Assembly (NCBI RefSeq): GCF_014076845.1
Contig: NZ_JACGUT010000077.1
Coordinates: 1 to 64,000, forward strand
Direction of reading: 5' to 3'
Source of the DNA: Colwellia sp. MB3u-41
GTDB taxonomy: Bacteria > Pseudomonadota > Gammaproteobacteria > Enterobacterales > Alteromonadaceae
DNA length: 64,000 nucleotides
Part shown: piece after piece, positions 17,372 through 24,955 of the stretch
Numbering within the stretch: the stretch's first letter is position 1
Layout: each line of letters opens with the position of its first letter
The notes under the pieces: model-generated
What the model was told of the DNA's origin: nothing
Database searches by the model: none
What the model saw: the letters and a program-made list of their open reading frames with translations, nothing else
Translations under genes and position numbers: made by a program

Positions 17372-18653
17372 TTCTCTAGAAAGCTTTATACAAAAAAAAC
17401 TTGCCATACTATGTACCGTTATTTTGTTGTTAAGTGGTTGTATTTCATGGCTTTTAACGATAAAGTGGCAGTGGATCGTTATTATTGAATTAGTGCTTTT
17501 TACGATTTGTTTTGGCTTTACGTTGTCAATAAAGCAGCGCGTGATGCGATCTTTTACCCGTGCTTCTTTACATTTAGATGCCATTACTCAGGAAGATTAT
17601 AACCAATTTGGAAAATCAACTTTCCCAAAGGGTAAAGTTAGTGAATTCCATCAGCAATTGAAACAACTGAGTGAAAAGTTACAAACACAAAAGTCTCATT
17701 ATGATCAGCAGGCTTTTCTGGTTTATCAATTGATCTCGCAATTAGACACACCAGTTTTAATATTTAATGAAAAACAGCAGCTTACGCTTGGTAACGAAGC
17801 GTTTTATTATCTATTTAAGCAACCATGGCAAATGTTTCGTCACGCCACTGCCGATTTATTGGGTTTACATTACAATGATGGACACTGGAAGTTCATAGAA
17901 CAAGCGAAACAAAATCGCTGGCAAATACGTCACAGTGAATTTATAGATGACGGTGAAAACCATCAACTGCTGCTTTTTATTGATATTGAACCCGCATTAC
18001 GAGAAAGCCAATTAAATGCCTGGCAACAAATCATTCGCGTACTCGGCCATGAGATCCGTAATTCATTAACACCGGTATCTTCAATGGCAGAGACGCTAGC
18101 AGATAAAGCAAGCAACGAAAGAGACAAAATGGTACTTGGTGTGATTACCGAGCGTTGTTTGCATTTACAATCTTTTGTGAACCGTTATTCGTCGTTATCA
18201 CAAAAACTACAAATAAACTGCCAGTGGTTGTCTGTAGAGCATGTTATTAGGTCTGTTTCAGGTTTGTTCACTGATATAAACATTACCCTCAACGCACGTG
18301 TTAATGAATTTTGGGCAGATGGCGAATTTATAGAACAAATTTTTATTAACTTATTTAAAAATGCTAAAGAGGCAGGCGCCACTGAAATAGCGGTTAGCCT
18401 TACTTTAGAAGATCAATATTACATTATTGAAATTACCGACGATGGCCATGGATTCTCTAACATGAACAACTTATTTGTTCCGCTCTATTCAACTAAACCA
18501 CAAGGCCAAGGAATAGGGTTAAGCTTTTGTCGTAATATCATTGAACAGCATCATGGGGTAATGGAACTGCATAATAATAACGAGAGTGATCAACCGCAAC
18601 AAGGCGTTACCGTAATGATGATACTACCTAAACCCAACATCAATAGGAGCTAG
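17352..18653 (+). CDS. Module B sensor histidine kinase
   Basis: 433 residues from ATG 17352 (MALLKTNS), preferred over an ATG at 17340 because GGAG lies just before it; both overlap the regulator gene. Two adjacent membrane helices (about 18-36 and 40-60) with hardly any periplasmic loop, a PAS-like segment (about 130-215), H233 in LGHEIRNSLTP, NLFKNAKEAG, DDGHGFS and GQGIGLSF. Same architecture as the module A kinase. It should phosphorylate the regulator encoded just upstream. Like its paralogue it has no extracytoplasmic sensor domain. Confidence 0.88.
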   Translation: MALLKTNSLESFIQKKLAILCTVILLLSGCISWLLTIKWQWIVIIELVLFTICFGFTLSIKQRVMRSFTRASLHLDAITQEDYNQFGKSTFPKGKVSEFHQQLKQLSEKLQTQKSHYDQQAFLVYQLISQLDTPVLIFNEKQQLTLGNEAFYYLFKQPWQMFRHATADLLGLHYNDGHWKFIEQAKQNRWQIRHSEFIDDGENHQLLLFIDIEPALRESQLNAWQQIIRVLGHEIRNSLTPVSSMAETLADKASNERDKMVLGVITERCLHLQSFVNRYSSLSQKLQINCQWLSVEHVIRSVSGLFTDINITLNARVNEFWADGEFIEQIFINLFKNAKEAGATEIAVSLTLEDQYYIIEITDDGHGFSNMNNLFVPLYSTKPQGQGIGLSFCRNIIEQHHGVMELHNNNESDQPQQGVTVMMILPKPNINRS

Positions 18654-18659
18654 CAGTGG

Positions 18660-18696
18660 GTTCAATTATGAACTAGGCGCTAGTTCGAAAATGAAC
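18660..18696. promoter_or_regulatory. Pair of activator palindromes after the module B kinase
   Basis: GTTCA-ATTA-TGAAC (18660-18673) and GTTCG-AAAA-TGAAC (18683-18696), centres 23 bp apart, roughly two helical turns. They share the GTTCR-N4-TGAAC motif with the site before the module B adaptor (20231). No convincing -24/-12 promoter follows nearby: TTTTGC at 18787-18792 has no GG 12 bases before. The pair may control cytochrome c' or be what remains of an older arrangement in which the kinase was next to the adaptor. Confidence 0.55.
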
Positions 18697-18829
18697 TTTT
18701 GTTTATTTGAGTAAATTGAACCGATGAAACTGTTTGTAACAATATGTTGATTTGTAAATAATATTTATTGTCATTTAATAGAGAAGTTTTGCTATAGTGA
18801 TAAAAATTACCATAAGGACAATAAATAAA

Positions 18830-19300
18830 ATGAAATTATTTACAAAAGTAGTAGCCGCGAGTATTTTTACTGTATTAGCGACAGGTGCAATCGCTAACTC
18901 AGCAAGCTCTTTAAAACATGCAGAAAAAGCGACTGACTTACGCCAATCAATATTTAGTTTATTGGGCAGCAACATGGGTCCTTTAGGCGGTATGGCTAAA
19001 GGAAAAATTGAATTTGACGCGGAAAAAGTATCAACGCATGCTTTACGCATTAATCAATTATCACTGATGATCGCAGATTATACCCGCACGAACACTTCGG
19101 CACATAAAGTGAAGACTGAAGCACTCGACAAAATTTGGGAACAACCTGACGCATTTTCAAAACGTATTGACGATTTAACACAAGCATCGGCTAATTTGCA
19201 AAAAGCAGCTTTAAGCGGAGATGAAAGTCTTATTAAAAAAGCGATTGGTGGTGTAGGTAAAACCTGCGGCGGTTGTCATGATGACTTTAAAGCAGAATAG
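18830..19300 (+). CDS. Cytochrome c' family protein (class II cytochrome c)
   Basis: 156 residues from ATG 18830, preceded by AAGGA 11 bases upstream; an in-frame GTG at 18797 would add residues before a normal signal peptide (MKLFTKVVAASIFTVLATGA). The mature part is helical, with a single haem-binding CGGCH close to the C-terminus (KTCGGCHDDFKAE), as expected for the four-helix-bundle cytochrome c' family. Such periplasmic proteins bind NO or carry electrons. The adjacent cytochrome b561 is a possible membrane partner, although it is on the opposite strand. Confidence 0.88.
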   Translation: MKLFTKVVAASIFTVLATGAIANSASSLKHAEKATDLRQSIFSLLGSNMGPLGGMAKGKIEFDAEKVSTHALRINQLSLMIADYTRTNTSAHKVKTEALDKIWEQPDAFSKRIDDLTQASANLQKAALSGDESLIKKAIGGVGKTCGGCHDDFKAE

Positions 19301-19436
19301 TGCTTAACCCGCCACCATTTAAACGACTTTGGTACTTTGAAGTCTGATGGTTTCGGGTTTAATTAACATAAATTCATAAGTGATTTCAGCGGTGTAAAAC
19401 AGCCTGTAATCACCTATTGTTAAAATAAAAAAGGTA

Positions 19437-20129
19437 TTAGTAGTAATATTCTTCTATAACAGGTGCATTCAGCACAACCAGCCAATAAACAAAACCCACA
19501 GCCACTATTACCATTAAAAGCGCAATCGATAACTTAGAGTGTTTGATTACATTTTTCTTATCAACTTTAGCGGCAAGCTTTTTTCCTGTGATCATCGGGA
19601 GTATTATCGACTGTTTTTTTACTCGCTCATAATAGGCTATTGCCAATAGGTGCATAGCAATGGCTGCAATCATAAAATCAAAGACATTGTGATGTAAAAA
19701 CATCATAACTTGTTCTACTTCTTTATTAACACTATCGTAGTAAGGTCCAGAAGAAAATACATCGTCATTGATAAACAAGCCACTTATTGCCTGTAAACTG
19801 ATGAGAAAAATCATCAAAAAAACCATCAAACTACCTAACGGATTATGACCACTACTATCTTTAACTTGATTGTTTTTTAGATCCTTAATGTAGTTAATAA
19901 GGCCCTTAGGTGTTGGAAAAAAAGATCTAAACTGCGAGTGTTTAGTGCCAACGAATCCCCACAAAACTCTGAAAACAAGTAAACCTAAAGCGAAATAGCC
20001 AAGTTTCATATGAATATCAATCAAATTATTGTCTTGATCAGAAGTGTACCAAGAGGCAATAACGGTACAGGCAAATAGCCAATGAAAAAGTCGTAAAGGT
20101 AAATCCCAAATAAGAACATGTTTCAGCAA
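19437..20129 (-). CDS. Cytochrome b561-type membrane haem protein
   Basis: 230 residues with four core membrane helices plus a C-terminal fifth (about 205-225). Likely haem-ligand histidines are in LFHWLF (helix 1), DIHMKLGY (before helix 2), FLHHNVF and AMHLLA (helices 3-4). The fold is that of di-haem cytochrome b561/hydrogenase cytochrome b subunits, which pass electrons from the quinone pool to periplasmic acceptors. It lies convergent to cytochrome c' and divergent from the module B adaptor. The pair of cytochromes separates the module B regulators from its transporter genes. Confidence 0.88.
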   Translation of the reverse strand: MLKHVLIWDLPLRLFHWLFACTVIASWYTSDQDNNLIDIHMKLGYFALGLLVFRVLWGFVGTKHSQFRSFFPTPKGLINYIKDLKNNQVKDSSGHNPLGSLMVFLMIFLISLQAISGLFINDDVFSSGPYYDSVNKEVEQVMMFLHHNVFDFMIAAIAMHLLAIAYYERVKKQSIILPMITGKKLAAKVDKKNVIKHSKLSIALLMVIVAVGFVYWLVVLNAPVIEEYYY

Positions 20130-20230
20130 GAGTCTATCCCAAATAGATATAAAGTATTAATTGTAATGGCTACAAATTATGAAGTAAAAAGGAATCACCG
20201 AATTATCTTGTACCAATAACGAAATTTTTT

Positions 20231-20248
20231 TAGTTCATTATTGAACTA
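20231..20248. promoter_or_regulatory. Activator palindrome upstream of module B adaptor
   Basis: TAGTTCA-TTAT-TGAACTA is a perfect 7-bp inverted repeat with a 4-base spacer. Its centre lies about 93 bases upstream of the predicted sigma-54 transcription start (near 20333), the usual distance for an NtrC-type enhancer site. The same motif is found twice at 18660-18696 and in weaker form at 13871-13905. Confidence 0.7.
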
Positions 20249-20305
20249 GTACGAAAGTAGGGGTGCCGATTTAATGTTTCGTATTGATTTATAAGAAAAA
20301 TATTA

Positions 20306-20322
20306 TTGGCACGAAATTAGCT
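20306..20322 (+). promoter_or_regulatory. Sigma-54 promoter of module B transporter operon
   Basis: TTGGCACGAAATTAGCT. The -24 element TTGGCACG is perfect, the invariant GG (20308) and GC (20320) are exactly 12 bases apart, and only one base of TTGC is changed (TAGC). The predicted start of transcription is near 20333. The adaptor GTG at 20365 is 44 bases after the -12 element. Confidence 0.8.
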
Positions 20323-20364
20323 ATATATATAGAAAGACGGTTAAGCAGCAACCAAGAGAATAAT

Positions 20365-21612
20365 GTGGATATTTTAAAACAAAAGCCTAAAAAGACATTG
20401 CTCAATAACAAAGGAGTAATAGCAACGATCGCCGTTGTTATTGTTATTATATTGGTAAGTTATGCGAAAGCGTCACTTAATAATGTCAGCCTAGCGAGAA
20501 AAGATCTGTTACTCGCAACAGTCAAACAAGGAGATATAGACGTTACCGTGGAAGGATACGGCAAGTTAACCTCAGATAAGTTGCAATTAATTACCACACT
20601 CACCAAAGCAACGGTTGAAGAAATCGTATTAAAACCTGGCGCGACCGTTACCAAAGAAAGCGTAATCGTAAAATTAGCGAACCCAGAACTGCAGCAACAA
20701 GTGCAAAGTGCTGAATATTCAGTAGCTGAGTTAAGAGCTAACTTACGCCAACTAAAATTAAACCAAAGACGCGAAACACTCACCGAAAAGTCAAATTATT
20801 TAGAACTTGTATCACAGCATAAAGGGGCTCGTTTGACGTTAACCGCACAAAATAAATTGGTAAAAAGCGGTATTGTCAAACAAATAGACTATCAAGAAAG
20901 CATATTGCGTGAAGATCAGTTAAAAGAACGAATTGAAATTTTTAAAGAACGTAATGAACAGCTTAAAGAAGTGCATAAAGAGGCGATAAATATACAACTA
21001 GAACGTATTAAGCAAGTCGAACAAAGACTAACCATCGCTAAAGACCGGAAAAATAAATTAGTGGTAAAGGCCGGTTTTGACGGTGTGCTACAACGTTTAT
21101 CTGTAAATTTAGGGCAAAGCTTGTCTCCAGGGCAAGAAGTCGCCCTAATTGGTAGTGTTACTGAATTAATTGCGTTGATCCGCGTGCCACAAAACCAAGT
21201 GCAATTAGTTAACATTGGTCAGAACGTTATCGTTGATACCCGACAAGAACTCATTAAGGGGAAAGTTAAGCGCATTGACCCTATTGTTGACCAAAACACC
21301 GTCGAGGTGGAGATATCATTCCCTGGGGAACTCCCTAAAAGTGCAAGGCCAGAACAAAGTATTGATGCGGTGATCACGGCTAAAGTGCTGAAAAACATTT
21401 ACTACATCGACCGACCTGCCAATGTGCAAGCGCAGAGTGAAACTGCGCTGTACCGGCTTAATGAAGGAATGTCCGAAGCTAAAAGAGTCGACATAAGTTT
21501 TGGAGAAAAAACGGGACGATTTATTGAAATAAGTGCGGGAGCCAACTTGGGCGACCAATTTATTATTTCAGATTTAAGTAACTATAAAACAGCAAAAATC
21601 TCGATTCTATAA
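20365..21612 (+). CDS. Module B periplasmic adaptor (HlyD/MacA-like membrane fusion protein)
   Basis: 415 residues from GTG 20365 (MDILKQKPKK). A longer frame from TTG 20284 would run through the sigma-54 promoter, so it is rejected; the GTG start also aligns with the module A adaptor. Parts: membrane anchor (about 18-36), lipoyl/barrel-sandwich halves, a long coiled-coil hairpin (about 105-225) with tip KLVKSGIVKQIDY, a beta barrel (LIALIRVPQNQVQLV) and a membrane-proximal domain. It should link the permease complex to a TolC-type channel encoded elsewhere. First gene of a ten-gene unit with the ATPase (31-base gap) and eight permeases. Confidence 0.88.
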   Translation: MDILKQKPKKTLLNNKGVIATIAVVIVIILVSYAKASLNNVSLARKDLLLATVKQGDIDVTVEGYGKLTSDKLQLITTLTKATVEEIVLKPGATVTKESVIVKLANPELQQQVQSAEYSVAELRANLRQLKLNQRRETLTEKSNYLELVSQHKGARLTLTAQNKLVKSGIVKQIDYQESILREDQLKERIEIFKERNEQLKEVHKEAINIQLERIKQVEQRLTIAKDRKNKLVVKAGFDGVLQRLSVNLGQSLSPGQEVALIGSVTELIALIRVPQNQVQLVNIGQNVIVDTRQELIKGKVKRIDPIVDQNTVEVEISFPGELPKSARPEQSIDAVITAKVLKNIYYIDRPANVQAQSETALYRLNEGMSEAKRVDISFGEKTGRFIEISAGANLGDQFIISDLSNYKTAKISIL

Positions 21613-21643
21613 TTGAGTCATAAAATTACAAAAGGATAGGTAC

Positions 21644-22348
21644 ATGAGCACAGCCATTTTATTATTAAAAAATATCGGTAAAATTTTTGAAACCGAAGAA
21701 CTTGAAACACATGCTTTGAAATCAATTAACTTAACCGTTAATAAAGGAGACTACGTTTCAATATCTGGTCCTTCTGGCTGTGGTAAATCAACACTTTTAT
21801 CAATTATGGGCTTACTTGATGTAAGTAGCAGTGGTGAGTATTTCATTGAAGGTGTCAATGTTACTGACCTATCGCTGGATCAAGCTGCAGAAGTTAGAAA
21901 TGCAAAGATTGGTTTTATATTTCAATCGTTTAATTTAATAGACGAGCTTTCAGTTTTCGACAACGTGGCTTTGCCACTGCGCTACCATGCCGACAAGCCT
22001 AATAACGCGACAATCAAAAAACGTGTTATAGAATGTTTAGAAAAAGTAGGCCTGTCACACCGTATTAGTCACAAACCAAACCAACTTTCTGGCGGTCAAC
22101 AACAACGTGTTGCTATTGCTCGTGCCCTAGTCGCAAACCCTGCCGTCTTATTAGTCGATGAACCTACGGGTAACCTTGATTCAAAAAGTGCTGACCAAGT
22201 TATGGATGTACTCGACCAATTAAATAAAGCGGGTACAACTATTTGTATGGTAACGCATGATCCGCGCTATGCAGATATGGCGCGTACTAAAGTGCAACTT
22301 CTTGATGGTGCTATTCTACAAGCACCGGTAGCAAAAATGGTCGGGTAA
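21644..22348 (+). CDS. Module B ABC transporter ATP-binding protein (MacB/LolD type)
   Basis: 234 residues with Walker A GPSGCGKST, Q-loop IFQSFNL, signature LSGGQQQR, Walker B LLVDEPTGNLDSKS and H-loop TH, all intact. SD AAAGGA precedes the ATG. It is the only ATPase gene in the module, so it presumably energises all eight downstream permeases as a homodimer. Very similar in layout to the module A ATPase. A 192-base gap with hairpins follows before the first permease, whereas the permeases themselves have no gaps. Confidence 0.95.
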   Translation: MSTAILLLKNIGKIFETEELETHALKSINLTVNKGDYVSISGPSGCGKSTLLSIMGLLDVSSSGEYFIEGVNVTDLSLDQAAEVRNAKIGFIFQSFNLIDELSVFDNVALPLRYHADKPNNATIKKRVIECLEKVGLSHRISHKPNQLSGGQQQRVAIARALVANPAVLLVDEPTGNLDSKSADQVMDVLDQLNKAGTTICMVTHDPRYADMARTKVQLLDGAILQAPVAKMVG

Positions 22349-22375
22349 ATCGGCTAACTCAATAAGTACTTTGTA

Positions 22376-22504
22376 CCGTCATACTGAATTTATTTCAGTA
22401 TCTAAAGTTGTTGAAAAGTTTAAAAACCAGATCCTGAAACACAGGTTTATGTTCCAGACTAAACCTAAGTAACTACATACGTGTAGGCAAGTTCAGGGTG
22501 ACGG
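22376..22504. repeat. Interrupted palindromic intergenic element before the permease array
   Basis: The left end CCGTCATACTGAA (from 22376) and right end TTCAGGGTGACGG (to 22504) are imperfect inverted copies, as in dispersed CGTCATCCTGAA-type palindromes of marine gammaproteobacteria. Inside are three further hairpins: ATACTGAA/TTCAGTAT (22381-22388, 22394-22401), AGGTTTA/TAAACCT (22443-22449, 22459-22465) and CTACA/TGTAG (22473-22477, 22482-22486). The right arm (ATCCTGAAAC ... AAGTTCAGG) seems split by about 48 bases holding the last two hairpins. It may damp readthrough or protect the 3' end of adaptor-ATPase mRNA. Confidence 0.6.
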
Positions 22505-22540
22505 CAGATATTACATTATGATCAACGGAAAACTTAACAA

Positions 22541-24955
22541 ATGAACTTATTCTGCTATCAACTTAAACAAGCGTATTTAAGCTTAAAGCAAAAACCTATT
22601 TTTGTACTCAGTGTAGTTTCTACCATGGGCGTAACACTAGGTGCTTTATTATGTGTGCTGACATTAGCGTATGTCATGTTAATAAAACCCTTACCGTACC
22701 CTGACCAAGAACGTTTATATAATGTTGAACATCAATTAATCAGTAATGAAAATGCTATTGATGGCCGTGCTTTTACCTACCCTAATTTAATGCATTTATA
22801 TAACCAGCAATCGTTATTTGAGCAAAGTGTTTTAATGTATGTTGATGGTGGGGTAATTACGTCATTGCCAAGCGAGCCCATGGTGGCAATATCATTTATA
22901 ACGCCGCAATGGTTTTCATTGTTCTCTGCAAAAATGGCGATAGGCAGAGGGTTTGAAGAAAGTGAAAAAGTGAACAGTTATAACCCCGTTGCCGTTTTAA
23001 CTTATGAAACATGGCAAAATAAGTTTAATGGTGACATTAATGTGCTTGAAAAAAGCCTGACGTTAAGCGGAAATAACTACCGAATTATTGGTGTACTCGC
23101 AGAAAATAACATTGAAGCGCCACTCGCCGGCGCTGGTTTTAAAACAGAGTTATACCTTCCATGGGATTATAATTCGGTAAGCGAACGAGAACGAAAACGT
23201 TGGGGAAATGATGATAGCGGTTTGATATATGTTGGTAAGCTGAATAAGCAATATGCGGAATATTCCAAGCCACAAATTGATCAAATACTAACAAAGGTCG
23301 TCAATGAGAATTGGCAAAGTAAGGTATCGGGTCATGATTTTTTTAAAAATTGGTCGATCGTACTCGAAACACAAACATTAAAATCTTTTATTGTGAGCGA
23401 TGGTGAACGCAGTGTTTACTTATTATTGATTGGATCATTAGGTTTACTGTTTATCGCTTGTGCTAACATCGCCAATTTATTTGTTTCACGAACAGTAGAA
23501 CGTCAACAACAACTTGCTATTTCTGCTGCCGTAGGTGCTTCTAAAGCACAATTGTTTCGCAATATTTTAGCTGAAACAGGGCTGTTAATGTTTGCTGCTA
23601 TTTTACTCGCACAGGTCGTTATTTTTGTTGGCTTTAGCGTATTACAATATTACCTTGGTGATTTTCTACCACGCATTGATGAACTTGAACTGAGTGCATT
23701 TTCATTTTCAGTTTCTATTTTACTCTTAATATTGTTAACACTTACCTTCTCACATTTATGTTTGAAAATGATTAACTATCATGCGCTTAACGCTACTTTG
23801 CAATCAGGTGGCAAAGGCATTGGTATTCAAGTGTCAAAGCGTGTGCGAAACATCTTAATTAGCAGTCAAATAGCGACAGCAACCGCCTTAGTCTTTATTA
23901 ATGTCGTTTTGTATAAAGACGCCAGTGAATTAGTAAACCAACCTTTGGGTTATCAAACAAATAACATTACCTCGGTCGTATTGGCATTACCCAATGTTGA
24001 AAGCGAGATAAAAGCACAAAAACTCACCGCCCTTAAAGCTGAGTTATTAGCTCATCCGAAAATAAAAAAGGTAAGCCAAGCGATGCGACCTACAGGCTTT
24101 GGTACTTTGGCATTAACGGCTTCGGAAACAGACAATCGTTATACTGTGCTAGGGAAAGATATTGATGATCAATACTTTAGCATGCTCAAACAAGCGATTA
24201 TTGAAGGTGACAACTTTAGTGCGGCAGATATTAAAGACAACAGAAGCGTGATGATTGTTAATGATATTTTTGCCAGAAAATTAGCACCAAATGGCAGTGC
24301 AATTGGCTTTAAATTTAAAAATGGTGTTGAAGTCATTGGTGTTGTAAAAAGTATTAATATGCCTGGCATCCAAAGAATAGATGCTCGTTTCTATTACCCC
24401 GCAAGTTTGGCAAGAAACATGTTGCTAATAGATCAGCATCAAGGGCAAATATTTAATCGTGATGAAATGATTGAGGTCATGAAGAGCGTTGATAAAAAAT
24501 TAAGTTTATTCACTTTCACATCACTCAATGAATATAAAGACCGTCGATTATTTTCTTCAGTAACAACAGCCGTTACGACACTGGTATTGGCTATTTTAAC
24601 GTTATTACTCTCGGGTTTAGGTCTGTACGGTATTCTTAATTATTCTAGCCAAATGCGTCGTTTTGAAATTGGCACTCGCATGGCTATTGGTGCAAAAGGT
24701 AAAGACATTGTTAGCTTAGTCTTTAAAGATAATGCTGGCGCATTAGGCATTGGTTTAGCGGTAAGCTTTATAGTATTACTTGTTTTGTATCTTGGTTTTA
24801 GTGACAGTTTAAGTGCTTATGTCAACGTAGAGCTTCTTCCTTTATTTATTCTCACACTGGGAGCAATATCGCTGCTTTCAGCTCTTGCTTGTTATGTGCC
24901 ATTACGCCCGTTTATTAAAAATCCTGTTATTCATGCCTTAAAGGTGAGTGAATAA
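22541..24955 (+). CDS. Array permease 1 of 8 (double FtsX/MacB type)
   Basis: 804 residues. One helix (about 22-46), periplasmic domain 1, three helices (about 290-400), a linker helix (about 430), periplasmic domain 2 (about 450-680) and three C-terminal helices; an internal duplication of the MacB permease core. Cytoplasmic coupling motifs are RQQQLAISAAVGASK and RRFEIGTRMAIGAK; LYLPWDYN marks periplasmic domain 1. The only array member with an untranslated leader: the hairpin element at 22376 precedes it, and its ribosome site (GGAAAAC) is weak and distant. It ends KVSE; AAGGTGAG within these last codons serves the next gene. Shares the upstream ATPase. Confidence 0.9.
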   Translation: MNLFCYQLKQAYLSLKQKPIFVLSVVSTMGVTLGALLCVLTLAYVMLIKPLPYPDQERLYNVEHQLISNENAIDGRAFTYPNLMHLYNQQSLFEQSVLMYVDGGVITSLPSEPMVAISFITPQWFSLFSAKMAIGRGFEESEKVNSYNPVAVLTYETWQNKFNGDINVLEKSLTLSGNNYRIIGVLAENNIEAPLAGAGFKTELYLPWDYNSVSERERKRWGNDDSGLIYVGKLNKQYAEYSKPQIDQILTKVVNENWQSKVSGHDFFKNWSIVLETQTLKSFIVSDGERSVYLLLIGSLGLLFIACANIANLFVSRTVERQQQLAISAAVGASKAQLFRNILAETGLLMFAAILLAQVVIFVGFSVLQYYLGDFLPRIDELELSAFSFSVSILLLILLTLTFSHLCLKMINYHALNATLQSGGKGIGIQVSKRVRNILISSQIATATALVFINVVLYKDASELVNQPLGYQTNNITSVVLALPNVESEIKAQKLTALKAELLAHPKIKKVSQAMRPTGFGTLALTASETDNRYTVLGKDIDDQYFSMLKQAIIEGDNFSAADIKDNRSVMIVNDIFARKLAPNGSAIGFKFKNGVEVIGVVKSINMPGIQRIDARFYYPASLARNMLLIDQHQGQIFNRDEMIEVMKSVDKKLSLFTFTSLNEYKDRRLFSSVTTAVTTLVLAILTLLLSGLGLYGILNYSSQMRRFEIGTRMAIGAKGKDIVSLVFKDNAGALGIGLAVSFIVLLVLYLGFSDSLSAYVNVELLPLFILTLGAISLLSALACYVPLRPFIKNPVIHALKVSE

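Noticed and set aside
18777-18793. Sigma-54 promoter before cytochrome c'
   Set aside because: TTTTGC is present at the -12 position but the obligatory GG 12 bases before is absent.
19309-19362. TTAACCCG ... CGGGTTTAA inverted repeat after cytochrome c'
   Set aside because: The arms are separated by a long loop with no U-run; too weak to call a terminator.
20284-20364. Upstream TTG extension of the module B adaptor frame
   Set aside because: It would run through the -24/-12 promoter; GTG 20365 aligns with the other adaptor's N-terminus and has AAGAG before it.
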